Shown here: one piece after another, positions 37,176 through 45,452 of the stretch
Numbering within the stretch: position 1 is the first letter of the stretch
Layout of the letters: every line of letters begins with the position of its first letter
Source of the DNA: Roseiarcus sp963816065
GTDB taxonomy: Bacteria > Pseudomonadota > Alphaproteobacteria > Rhizobiales > Beijerinckiaceae
Assembly: GCA_963816065.1 (NCBI GenBank)
Contig: CAWFJG010000009.1
Span: 210,428 to 274,427, forward strand
Length of the DNA stretch: 64,000 bases
Reading direction: 5' to 3'
The notes under the pieces: generated by a model
The model's input: only the letters and a program-made list of their open reading frames with translations
What the model was told of the DNA's origin: nothing
The model's database searches: none
Translations under genes and position numbers: made by a program

Positions 37176-39755
37176 TCAGCCGGTCTTCGGTCGCCTGGTC
37201 CTCCACGCCCTCCGCAGGAGTTTGAGCGAATCCAGACAGGCGAAGACGATGACGCCGGCGCCCACGGTTAGAGCCAGATCATCAGCGTGGAGAGGCCCGA
37301 AGCGGAAGAGGTCGGCTGCAAGCGGCCATGCGAGCGTAAGGGCCAGGATCGCGGCAATAGCCAAGAGGATCCAGAGCAGCGTCGGGTTGGGGCGGCGGAT
37401 TGCAGTCCAGACCGAAGCGCTGAACGATCGATTGATCAAGATCAGGCCAACGATGGAGAGGATCAGGGCGAAGAAGGTCAGCGCGCGCACCTCGTCTATG
37501 GGCATGCCGCGCTGCAGCCCGACGAACAGTACGCCCGCGACGATCGCGAATGCGAACAGGCCCTGGAACAGACTCCAGGCGACGAACGACGCCGGCGCCA
37601 TAGGTTCGTCGGGCGGCCTCGGCAGCCGACGCATGACGTCGTCCTCCTCGACCTCCGCCTCGAACACGAGCGAGCAGACGGGGTCGATGACCATTTCGAT
37701 GAAGGCGATGTGGATCGGCCCGAACAACACGGGCAGGCCGAAGACGAGCGGCGTCAGCGCCAGGCCGGCGATCGGCACATGCACGGCGAAGATAAAGCCG
37801 ACCGCCTTGCGCAGGTTGTCATAGATCCGTCGCCCGAGCCGCACGGCGTGCACAATCGAACCGAAGTCGTCGTCGAGAAGGACGATCGCCGAGGCTTCCC
37901 GCGCCACGTCCGTGCCCCTTCCCCCCATCGCGACGCCAATGTGGGCGGCTTTGAGCGAAGGCGCATCGTTGACGCCGTCGCCCGTCATGGCGACGACGTC
38001 TCCCGCGGCCTTCAGCGCATTGACAATCCTGAGCTTCTGGTCGGGCATTATGCGGGCGAATACGTTTGCTTTGCCGATCTCCCGGCTTAGCTTGGCTCCG
38101 TCCATGGTTTCGAGCATTTGGCCGGTCAGGACACGACTTGCGTCGAGCCCCGCCTGACGCGCGATGGCCGCGGCTGTTTCCGGGTAGTCGCCCGTGATCA
38201 TCACGACCCGGATGCCAGCCGACCGGCATTCCTTCACCGCCGCGGCGGCGCTGGCCCGCAGCGGATCGGCAAGGCCGACAAGCCCGACGAATTCGAAGGC
38301 GAATCCGCGCGGCGAAGCGGGCAACCCGCTGCCTCCGTGGATGGCTCGCGCCACGCCGAGAACCCGCAATCCATCGGCCGCCATTTCGGACACGGATTGT
38401 TTCATGGCGTCGAGGCGCGGGCCGTCGAGACAACAGAGTCCCGCAATCGCTTCGGGCGCGCCTTTCGACGCGACCTCCAGCTTCGATCCGCCCGCCGCCG
38501 GCCTCCAGACCTGGGTCACGGCAAGCAGATCGGGGCGAAGCCCGTAGACATGGACGAACTCGAGGTTGCGATCGTCGGGCTCCGCCGCTTCGGGCGCGCT
38601 TATCCGACGCAGTTCGTGAAACGCCTTCTCCATGGCGTCGAACGGTTGGCGAGCGCTCGCGAGAACGCCGACCTGGATGAGGCCTTGGAATGCGTCGGGA
38701 ATTGAAGCGTCCGCCGACCGGTCCAGACGCAGCGTGGGACCGTCGGCGCGCCTCAGCTCCGTTATCGTCATCTTGTTCTCTGTCAGGGTGCCGGTCTTGT
38801 CCGTGCAAAGAACCGTCGCGGAGCCGAGGGTTTCGATGGCGGCCGCGCGCCGCGTCAGAACTCGGGCGCGGGAAATGCGCCAAGCCCCCATCGCCATGAA
38901 AACGGCCAGCACCACCGGAAACTCTTCGGGCAGCATCGACATTCCGAGTGCGATGCCTCCGAGCAGCGCATCGAGCCAGTGACCGCGCAAGACGCCATAG
39001 AGGGCCACGGCCAGTACGGTGACGCCGAGCCCGACCGCGCCGAACATCCGAACCAGACGATTTATTTGCGCTTGTAACCGCGGCGGCTCCGCCTCAAGCG
39101 TACTGAGCGACTGGCCGATCTTGCCAATTTCGCTCTTGGGACCCGTAGCGAAGACGTCTGCGATGCCTGCGCCCCGCACGACCAACGATCCCGAAAAGAC
39201 GTAAGGCGAATCATCGCCGCCGGGCCGAGCGTCCTGACCGGGGTCAATCTTTTTGGCGACCTTTCGGACCGGCACGGATTCGCCGCTCAGCAGCGACTCG
39301 TCGACCAGGAGGTCCTCACATTCGACGAGCGTCGCGTCCGCGGGAATTCGATCCCCTTCGGAAAGGACGACAATGTCGCCGCGCGCCACTTCCCGGCCCG
39401 GTATTCGCCTGCGCTCGCCGTCGCGGATGACGAGCGCGCGGGGGCTCGTCAGGTCCCGAAGCGCTTCTAGAACGTGCTCGGTGCGCGTCTCCTGAATGAC
39501 GGTGATGACGACGGAGAGGTTCGCGAACACGAGCAGGATTAGCGCCTCGCGCCAGTCGCCGAGCGCCAGATAGACGGCCCCGCCGGCAAGGAGCAGCGCG
39601 ATCATCGGCTCGCGCACTACCTCGAAGACGATTTTGAACGCGGTGCGGCGGTCGGGGCGGGGCAGTTCGTTGTAGCCTTCGGCGCGAAGCCTTGCTTGGG
39701 CTTCGGCCTCGCTGAGTCCGGCTGTCCGCCCGGGTGATTTGGTCAAGACATCCAT
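37176..39755 (-). CDS. Cation-transporting P-type ATPase (P2-like)
   Basis: A 859-residue membrane pump with start MDVLTKSPGR at 39755. Domains in order: cation ATPase N-terminus (SEAEAQARLRAEGYNELP), actuator with LLSGESVPV, helix-4 motif MLPEEFPVVLAVFM, phosphorylation site LCTDKTGTLTENKMT, nucleotide site ASKGAPEAI, hinge MTGDGVNDAPSLKAA and four to six C-terminal helices. PEEFP in place of the PEGLP of calcium pumps leaves the ion uncertain. Related pumps with this motif occur in FNR-linked stress clusters of alphaproteobacteria. Here an FNR-like box lies 61 bases upstream of the start. Confidence 0.85.
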   Translation of the reverse strand: MDVLTKSPGRTAGLSEAEAQARLRAEGYNELPRPDRRTAFKIVFEVVREPMIALLLAGGAVYLALGDWREALILLVFANLSVVITVIQETRTEHVLEALRDLTSPRALVIRDGERRRIPGREVARGDIVVLSEGDRIPADATLVECEDLLVDESLLSGESVPVRKVAKKIDPGQDARPGGDDSPYVFSGSLVVRGAGIADVFATGPKSEIGKIGQSLSTLEAEPPRLQAQINRLVRMFGAVGLGVTVLAVALYGVLRGHWLDALLGGIALGMSMLPEEFPVVLAVFMAMGAWRISRARVLTRRAAAIETLGSATVLCTDKTGTLTENKMTITELRRADGPTLRLDRSADASIPDAFQGLIQVGVLASARQPFDAMEKAFHELRRISAPEAAEPDDRNLEFVHVYGLRPDLLAVTQVWRPAAGGSKLEVASKGAPEAIAGLCCLDGPRLDAMKQSVSEMAADGLRVLGVARAIHGGSGLPASPRGFAFEFVGLVGLADPLRASAAAAVKECRSAGIRVVMITGDYPETAAAIARQAGLDASRVLTGQMLETMDGAKLSREIGKANVFARIMPDQKLRIVNALKAAGDVVAMTGDGVNDAPSLKAAHIGVAMGGRGTDVAREASAIVLLDDDFGSIVHAVRLGRRIYDNLRKAVGFIFAVHVPIAGLALTPLVFGLPVLFGPIHIAFIEMVIDPVCSLVFEAEVEEDDVMRRLPRPPDEPMAPASFVAWSLFQGLFAFAIVAGVLFVGLQRGMPIDEVRALTFFALILSIVGLILINRSFSASVWTAIRRPNPTLLWILLAIAAILALTLAWPLAADLFRFGPLHADDLALTVGAGVIVFACLDSLKLLRRAWRTRRPKTG

Positions 39756-39815
39756 CGTCAATCACCCCGGCCGCTCAAGCTCGGCAAGTTGAATAGTCGA
39801 CCGAAAGCAAGCGCA

Positions 39816-39829
39816 TTGACATAGATCAA
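39816..39829. promoter_or_regulatory. FNR/FixK-type box between the P-type ATPase gene and a cytochrome remnant
   Basis: TTGAC-ATAG-ATCAA matches the FNR/FixK consensus TTGAT-N4-ATCAA in nine of ten bases. It lies between the divergent ATPase gene and the cytochrome b561 fragment and could have served both. Confidence 0.55.
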
Positions 39830-39856
39830 TGCCAAAGCCGATCCTTCCGATCGCCG

Positions 39857-39994
39857 GACATCCTCCACGTCTGGGGCGGCTACGCGGTCGGAGCGATCCT
39901 TATTCTGCGGGTCGTCCGGGGATTCTTGGGCCCCAAATACGCGCGCTTCAGCGACTTCATCTGCGGCCCTGTCACTGCGCTTCGATATTTCGGC
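39857..39994 (+). pseudogene. Cytochrome b561-type (Ni,Fe-hydrogenase b-like) fragment
   Basis: The frame reads DILHVWGGYAVGAILILRVV, then RGFLGPKYARFSDFICGP and RYFG. This is the second-helix region of diheme cytochrome b proteins, where the His lies before the helix. The first helix and everything after this piece are absent, and the sequence runs into the 3' end of the next gene. It is a remnant, not a gene. Confidence 0.65.
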
Positions 39995-40025
39995 GTCGAC
40001 GATCGGCGCGCGCGCCCGGTCCGTC

Positions 40026-41288
40026 TCAGGACGCCGGCTTCGGAGCGGCCGTCGACGACGCGGGCGCGGGCGGGGCGAGCGGCGTGATCTCGACCGCGGT
40101 CGCGGCCGGAGAGCCGGGCGCGGCGATCACCGGGGCGGGCGCCGGGCTCGGATCCTGGTAGCGGCTCGCGTCGAGCGACGACACCGCCGCGGCGTCCTCG
40201 GGGCGCGGCGTCGTGATCTGCGAGCCGATTTCTCCGATCACCTCGGGTGAATTGGCGAACACCGTATGGTTGATGAACCGGTCGGCGCCGGAATAGGCGC
40301 TGATGTCGACCGCCTTGGCCCCGAGCGCCGCGATTTCGGCGCGGTCCTCCGGCTTCGACGCGTCGATCGCGCCGACCCGCTGGCGGGAGCTGGCGATGAA
40401 GCTCGAAAGCGAAAGCGCCCGGTCGTTCGGGGTCGCGAACACCGTCACATTGGCGGGGCGGATGCGCGCCATCTGGGAGGCGAACACCGTCATGTCGATG
40501 TCGGGCGAAGCCAGGATCACGTCGCCGAGATGGCCGGACAGGGTCCTGTCGCCGGCGATGGCCGAGGCGCGCAGGGCCTCCATGCTGAGCCAGCCGCCCA
40601 TCGAATGGGCGAGGACATGGACCTTGCCGACGCCGGGCGTCTGACCGAGATCGTGCAGCAGCCCCTGAAGCGCGTCGCGCGAGGCGGTTGCGCTGTCCTT
40701 GTCGGAGACGTAGCCGAAGACGTCGCTCTTGGACGGCCAGGTGAACAGCACCATCACCCCGCCGAAGCGCGCGTCCGCCGCGATCTGGGTGGCGCGCAAC
40801 CGCGCCTCGTCGAAGCTGGTGTTGAAGCCGTGCACGAACACCAGAACGTCGCGATTGACGCCGATGCGCCCGGAGATATGCGAGGCGAGCTCGGCGTGGA
40901 ACTCGTCGTCGTCGAGCTCGCGCTCTCCCGCAAGAGCGACGTCGTTGCGACCGTTCGGCCGGCCCCACAGCGGCTCCTCGATCGAGCCAGCGTGGTGGCC
41001 TGGCGGCACCGTCATGGTGGCGAGGGCGTAATGCGGCTCGGTCGCCTGCTCGCGCTGGGCTTCGCCGGTTTCGCCCTTGCGGGTGGAGGCGATGAACACC
41101 TGCACAGGTTTCGGCCTCTCCGGCGCGGAGGCCGCTGCGAAGGGCGACAGGCCGCCGCCGTAGTCGCCGACGCTGTCGAGGTCGGGGCCGATGCAGGCGG
41201 AGAGCGCGAGCGCGAGCGTTAGCATTGGCGCGAGCCGCAGCGCAAGCCTCAGCGAGGACCCGACGCCGGGCGCGGGGGCGTCCATCAA
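40026..41288 (-). CDS. Alpha/beta hydrolase lipoprotein (DUF900)
   Basis: A 420-residue DUF900 esterase-like protein. The N-terminus is a lipoprotein signal with lipobox LALSAC near residue 32. The fold features are VFVHGFNTSFDEA (oxyanion side), MVLFTWPSKSDVFGY, the nucleophile elbow LAHSMGGW (Ser in G/A-H-S-M-G), then SPDIDM (acid) and a C-terminal NHTVF with the probable catalytic His. The last 60 residues are Pro/Ala-rich and low in complexity. Substrate unknown. It is a single gene, divergent from rpmH. Confidence 0.82.
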   Translation of the reverse strand: MMDAPAPGVGSSLRLALRLAPMLTLALALSACIGPDLDSVGDYGGGLSPFAAASAPERPKPVQVFIASTRKGETGEAQREQATEPHYALATMTVPPGHHAGSIEEPLWGRPNGRNDVALAGERELDDDEFHAELASHISGRIGVNRDVLVFVHGFNTSFDEARLRATQIAADARFGGVMVLFTWPSKSDVFGYVSDKDSATASRDALQGLLHDLGQTPGVGKVHVLAHSMGGWLSMEALRASAIAGDRTLSGHLGDVILASPDIDMTVFASQMARIRPANVTVFATPNDRALSLSSFIASSRQRVGAIDASKPEDRAEIAALGAKAVDISAYSGADRFINHTVFANSPEVIGEIGSQITTPRPEDAAAVSSLDASRYQDPSPAPAPVIAAPGSPAATAVEITPLAPPAPASSTAAPKPAS

Positions 41289-41466
41289 AGCGACCGCTAA
41301 CCTTTTGTTAAGTCTTAGGAAATGCGCGCCTTACCAGCCGCGCGCACGAATCGTCCCGCCTCTTGCGACGCCGGTGTGGCGACAATGAGACGAGGCGCCG
41401 TCTTTCGCTGATCGAGCGCGGTCCCTCCATGCGACGGATCGACCAACGTCGACCGACGCGCATCGA

Positions 41467-41495
41467 TTGACTTCCCCACGCCCTCGCGTCATAAG
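41467..41495 (+). promoter_or_regulatory. Promoter of the rpmH-rnpA-yidC operon
   Basis: TTGACT (41467-41472), a 17-base spacer and CATAAG (41490-41495) lie about 120 bases before rpmH. The predicted start is near 41502. No other good promoter lies between this and rpmH. The stretch 41289-41466 shows nothing else. Confidence 0.45.
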
Positions 41496-41506
41496 CCCGC
41501 TTCCCG

Positions 41507-41534
41507 GCGGCGCGAAAGCGCCGCGCCTTTTTTT
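41507..41534 (+). terminator. Terminator-like hairpin in the rpmH leader
   Basis: GCGGCGC-GAAA-GCGCCGC is a perfect 7-base stem (41507-41524) with a stable GAAA loop, followed by GCC and seven T residues. It lies only a few bases downstream of the predicted start and 80 bases before rpmH, so it may act as an attenuator. No gene on this strand precedes it. Confidence 0.6.
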
Positions 41535-41614
41535 GCCCGGCTCGCCGCCCGGTTCTGGCGCGACGAGGTCCGGGCGCGCGTGTTGATGCGCAAGACAAAT
41601 TTGGAGACACGATC

Positions 41615-41749
41615 GTGAAGCGGACCTATCAACCGAGCAAGCTCGTTCGCAAGCGGCGGCACGGCTTCCGCTCCCGGTCGGCGACCGTCGGCGGACGCAA
41701 GGTGCTGAACGCTCGACGCGCGCGCGGCCGCAAGAAGCTGTCAGCCTGA
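41615..41749 (+). CDS. rpmH: 50S ribosomal protein L34
   Basis: The 44-residue protein starts at GTG 41615 as MKRTYQPSKLVRKRRHGFRS and ends RARGRKKLSA. The short, basic sequence is the normal L34. It sits ahead of rnpA and yidC in the conserved dnaA-distal order rpmH-rnpA-yidC. It was too short for automatic ORF listing. Confidence 0.97.
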   Translation: MKRTYQPSKLVRKRRHGFRSRSATVGGRKVLNARRARGRKKLSA

Positions 41750-41819
41750 CCGGTCGCCTGCGCTGGGCGGATCGCCTTCCAAGCGCAATCTCCCCTTCCT
41801 GCCTCGAGCGGCGCCGCGG

Positions 41820-42266
41820 ATGGAGCCGAAACCCCTGGATCCGCACTTTCCGGCGCCCGCCGGGCAGCGCTTAGATCGCCTGAAGCGGCGCGCCGAGTTT
41901 CAGCGCGTCAGCCGCGGGCGGCGGCGGTCTTTCGAAGCCTTCACGCTGCAGTCGGCCCCTCGGCCGGCCGAGGAGGCCGCGCTCGGCGCCCGGGTCGGCT
42001 TCACCCTGACCAAAAAGGTGGGCGTCGCCGTGGTGCGCAATCGCATCCGCCGCCGGCTCAAAGCGGCGCTGGCCGCGGCCGCGCCCCTTGAGACGCGCGC
42101 CGATTGCGACTACGTGCTGATGGCTCGGCGCGAGGCGCTTCAGCGGCCGTTCGCAGCGCTAGTCGACGATCTGCGCCAGGCCTTCCGCGCCGTCGGACGC
42201 AACAACGAGGCCGGCCGCCGCCCGGCCAACTCGAACCCGCCCAAAGGCAAGAACAGGCGACCATGA
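41820..42266 (+). CDS. rnpA: Ribonuclease P protein component
   Basis: A 148-residue basic protein that helps RNase P RNA cut the 5' leader of tRNA precursors. The signature is RVGFTLTKKVGVAVVRNRIRRRLK, split here as GFTLTKKVG and VRNRIRRRLKAAL (the RNR motif). Its C-terminal tail is rich in Asn, Arg and Pro. The TGA overlaps the yidC ATG (ATGA). Confidence 0.95.
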   Translation: MEPKPLDPHFPAPAGQRLDRLKRRAEFQRVSRGRRRSFEAFTLQSAPRPAEEAALGARVGFTLTKKVGVAVVRNRIRRRLKAALAAAAPLETRADCDYVLMARREALQRPFAALVDDLRQAFRAVGRNNEAGRRPANSNPPKGKNRRP

Positions 42267-44173
42267 AATCCGAGGACACGAGAAACCTATTTCTCGCCAT
42301 CGCATTGTCCGTGCTGGTGATGGCCGCCTGGCAGTATTTCTACGCCGGCCCGCTCTATCAAAGGCAGCATCAGGCGCAGTTGCAGGCCCAGAGCGAGGCC
42401 GCCCAGCAGGCTCAGCCGGCGGGGGCCGGCGCCGGCGCCGCAACGAAAGACGCCGGCGTCTCCGCTCCGGGCGGCGCTCTCGCCCCCGGCGCAGCGGCGA
42501 CAGCGTCGATCCCGGAGGCGCTCGCGGCGGACGCCCGCGTCGCGATCGACACCCCGAGCGTCGCGGGTTCGATCGACCTCAAGGGCGGCAAGCTCGACGA
42601 CCTTGTGCTGAAGGGCTACCGCGAGACCATCAGCAAAGAGAGTCCGCTGATCCGGCTTCTGTCGCCGGGCGGCGCGCCCGACTCCTATTGGGCGTCGACC
42701 GGCTATGTCAGCGTCGGCGGCGCGAAGACCCCGACGCTCGACACGGTCTGGACCGCAGACGGCAAGACGCTCACGCCGACCCAGCCGGCCACGCTGACCT
42801 GGGAAAACGGCGAGGGGCTCCTCTTCAAGCGTGTCATCTCGGTCGACGATAAATACATGTTCACGATCGTCGACTCGGTCGAAAACAAGGGCGCCGCCGA
42901 GGCGAAGGTCAGGCCCTACGGCCTCGTCCTGCGCCATGGCAAGCCCAATGTCGCGGGCTATTCGGTGCTGCACGAGGGCTTCGTCGGCGTGATCGGCGAC
43001 GGCGGCGTGCAGGAGGTCACCTACGCCGGCATCGACAAGGCGACCGGCAAGACCGACACCTATTCCGGCCCGGGCGGCTGGCTCGGCTTTACCGACAAAT
43101 ATTGGGGCACTGCGGTCATCCCGGACCAGAGCGAGCCGATCGACGCGCGCTTCTCCGCTGCCGGAACCGCTCAGCCCGAGGACTACCAGGCCGATTTCGT
43201 CGGTCCCGAAAAGACGATTGCGCCGGGCGCTTCCGTCCAGACGACGACGCGGGTGTTCGCCGGGGCGAAGGAAGTCGGGACGATCGACAATTATCAGACC
43301 CAACTCGGGATCAAGAAGTTTGACCTGATGATCGACTGGGGCTGGTTCTATTTCATCACCAAGCCGCTGTTTTTGCTGATCGACACGATCTACAAGTTTG
43401 TCGGCAATTTCGGCGTGGCGATCCTCATCGTCACCGTGCTCGTCAAGCTCGCCTTCTTCCCGCTTGCCAACCGCTCCTACTCATCGATGGCGAAAATGAA
43501 GAAGATCCAGCCGCAGATCGCGGAACTGAAGGAGCTGTATCCGGACGACAAGATGAAGCAGCAACAGGCGCAGATGGAGCTGTTCAAGAAGGAGGGCGTC
43601 AATCCCGTCGCCGGCTGCCTGCCGATGGTGATCCAGATCCCTGTGTTTTTCGCGCTCTACAAGGTCATCTTCATCACCATCGAGATGCGGCATGCGCCGT
43701 TCTTCGGCTGGATCAAGGACCTTTCCGCGCCCGATCCGACCAACGTGTTCACCCTGTTCGGCCTCATTCCCTGGGATCCGACGGCGCTGCCTGTGTTCGG
43801 CCATTTCCTGGCGCTCGGCGTCTGGCCGCTGATCATGGGCGTGTCGATGTTCTTCCAGATGAAGATGAACCCGGAGCCCGCTGATCCGGTTCAGAAATCG
43901 ATGTTTGCCTGGATGCCGGTCATCTTCACTTTCATGCTCGGCACGTTCCCGGCGGGACTGGTCATCTACTGGACGTGGAACAACACGCTGACCATCATCC
44001 AGCAGTCGCTGATCATGAAGAAGGCCGGCGTGAAGATCGAGTTGTTCGACAACCTGTTCAAGACGTTCGGCCGCAAGAGCGGGTCGGCGGTCCCGCCCCG
44101 AAGTCGCCGCCCGCCAAGACGTCGACGTGAGCGGCGCTGTTGTCAGGACAAAGGTCGCGAAGGGGCCGCCTGA
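42263..44173 (+). CDS. yidC: Membrane protein insertase YidC
   Basis: About 625-636 residues. YidC inserts membrane proteins with or without Sec. It begins MKSEDTRNLFLAIALSVLVM (first helix), has a large periplasmic beta domain, and the conserved core FGVAILIVTVLVKLAFFPL, MKKIQPQIAELKELYPDDK, NPVAGCLPMVIQIPVFFALY and PAGLVIYWTWNN. The last ~25 codons read Arg-rich nonsense. Adding one G near 44095 would give the ending APKSPPAKTST and a stop at 44128-44130, so the tail is probably shifted. engB follows on the same strand. Confidence 0.95.
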   Translation: MKSEDTRNLFLAIALSVLVMAAWQYFYAGPLYQRQHQAQLQAQSEAAQQAQPAGAGAGAATKDAGVSAPGGALAPGAAATASIPEALAADARVAIDTPSVAGSIDLKGGKLDDLVLKGYRETISKESPLIRLLSPGGAPDSYWASTGYVSVGGAKTPTLDTVWTADGKTLTPTQPATLTWENGEGLLFKRVISVDDKYMFTIVDSVENKGAAEAKVRPYGLVLRHGKPNVAGYSVLHEGFVGVIGDGGVQEVTYAGIDKATGKTDTYSGPGGWLGFTDKYWGTAVIPDQSEPIDARFSAAGTAQPEDYQADFVGPEKTIAPGASVQTTTRVFAGAKEVGTIDNYQTQLGIKKFDLMIDWGWFYFITKPLFLLIDTIYKFVGNFGVAILIVTVLVKLAFFPLANRSYSSMAKMKKIQPQIAELKELYPDDKMKQQQAQMELFKKEGVNPVAGCLPMVIQIPVFFALYKVIFITIEMRHAPFFGWIKDLSAPDPTNVFTLFGLIPWDPTALPVFGHFLALGVWPLIMGVSMFFQMKMNPEPADPVQKSMFAWMPVIFTFMLGTFPAGLVIYWTWNNTLTIIQQSLIMKKAGVKIELFDNLFKTFGRKSGSAVPPRSRRPPRRRRERRCCQDKGREGAA

Positions 44174-44230
44174 AGAGCGCCGGCCCGCTCTTTCGCGTTC
44201 CTCGTAGCCCGTTTGCGCGTCGACTCCACA

Positions 44231-44890
44231 ATGCCTGAGGCCGACTGGATCGAAGCCGGGCGAAAGCTGTTCGCCGGCCCTTGCGACTTCTTTTACGCCG
44301 CGGCGCGCGCCGACGGCTTGCCCCCGATCGGCGCGCCTGAGGTCGCCTTCGCCGGCCGGTCCAATGTCGGCAAGTCGTCGCTGATCAACGCGCTGACAGG
44401 CCGCGGCAGCCTCGCCCGCACCTCGCACACGCCCGGCCGCACGCAGGAGCTCATTTTCTTCGATCTTGCCGGCAAGGCGACGCTGGTCGACATGCCCGGC
44501 TACGGCTATGCCGCCGTGTCAAAGGCGAAGTCCGCGTCCTGGGGCCAACTGGTTCGCGACTACTTGCGTGGCCGTCCATCGCTCATGCGCGTCTTTGTGC
44601 TCGTGGACGGCCGCCACGGAATGAAGGACAGCGACCACGAAACGATGAAACTCCTCGACGCCTCGGCGGTCTCCTATGCCGTCGTCCTGACCAAGCGCGA
44701 CGAGGTGAGCCGGGCAGACCAGCCCGTTCGAACGGAGCAAACGCTCGAAGCGCTGCGCAAGCACGCGGCGGCCTATCCGGGGGTCATTTTCACCTCGGCG
44801 CAAACCGGCGACGGCGTTCCAGACCTTCGCGCCCATATTGCGAGATTGCTGGCGGAGCGCGCCGGCCGCCCGGGCCTTTCCGCTCGCTGA
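44231..44890 (+). CDS. engB: Ribosome biogenesis GTP-binding protein YihA/EngB
   Basis: A 219-residue GTPase that takes part in late 50S subunit assembly. The ATG at 44231 (MPEADWIEAGRKLF) is preferred to TTG 44213. GTPase motifs are G1 GRSNVGKSS, the switch region TSHTPGRTQ, G3 DMPGYGYA, G4 TKRDEV and G5 TSAQTG. It is intact and lies behind yidC as in many Rhizobiales; argB, often next in those genomes, is absent. Confidence 0.93.
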   Translation: MPEADWIEAGRKLFAGPCDFFYAAARADGLPPIGAPEVAFAGRSNVGKSSLINALTGRGSLARTSHTPGRTQELIFFDLAGKATLVDMPGYGYAAVSKAKSASWGQLVRDYLRGRPSLMRVFVLVDGRHGMKDSDHETMKLLDASAVSYAVVLTKRDEVSRADQPVRTEQTLEALRKHAAAYPGVIFTSAQTGDGVPDLRAHIARLLAERAGRPGLSAR

Positions 44891-45452
44891 GAACGACGCC
44901 CGGTTTCACCAGCCCAGCCCGCCATAATATTGAGCCTTCCGACTGGCGCCGCTCCTTCCGCCGCACTTTTGCTCGTTTTCTAGGCAATCATTCGCCCCTG
45001 CGGCGCGGCGGGGCCGCTCAACGCCCAAACAGTTTGTTTGCTGCTTGCGACGCGGTCACGGCGCCGAACTTGCGTCGTGGCGTCCATCGCGGCGGTTTTC
45101 GAGCGCGGCCCCAGGCGGTGCGGCGGACGGGCGGGGCGCAGGGCCGGGCTTTGTCGACGGCGAGCGCGTCAGCGCCACGAGGTTCGTTCCGACACGAAGC
45201 GTGTTCGGCGACATGAGCTCGAGGCTGGCGTCGGTAGGACCGGAACGATGGCGAATGAAAATGCTTTCCCTTCGGCCGGGGAGATCCGGTCGAAAAAGCG
45301 GGTGACGCGCACAATATGTTGGTGGACGGGTCGCCGTCCGGGTCGCCCGCCCGTTTGTGTCAATACGAAACACGCGTAAACTAAACCTTAACCTTTCCAA
45401 ATCACGCTTCTGAATTCGCGTGAATGGAGCCGGGGCCAATTGGAGATACGCC
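44891..45452. other. Gene-free stretch upstream of prkA
   Basis: No gene, RNA or repeat is supported in these 562 bases. The part from 45360 to 45420 is relatively A+T-rich (AAACTAAACCTTAACC) and likely holds the promoter of the prkA operon, though no clear -35/-10 pair was found. Confidence 0.35.

Noticed and set aside
37431..37445. TTGATCAAGATCA as another FNR box
   Set aside because: It lies inside the P-type ATPase coding sequence, far from any start codon.
45038..45379. Overlapping small ORFs upstream of prkA
   Set aside because: Several frames are open at once on both strands, none with family-like sequence or a ribosome-binding site.
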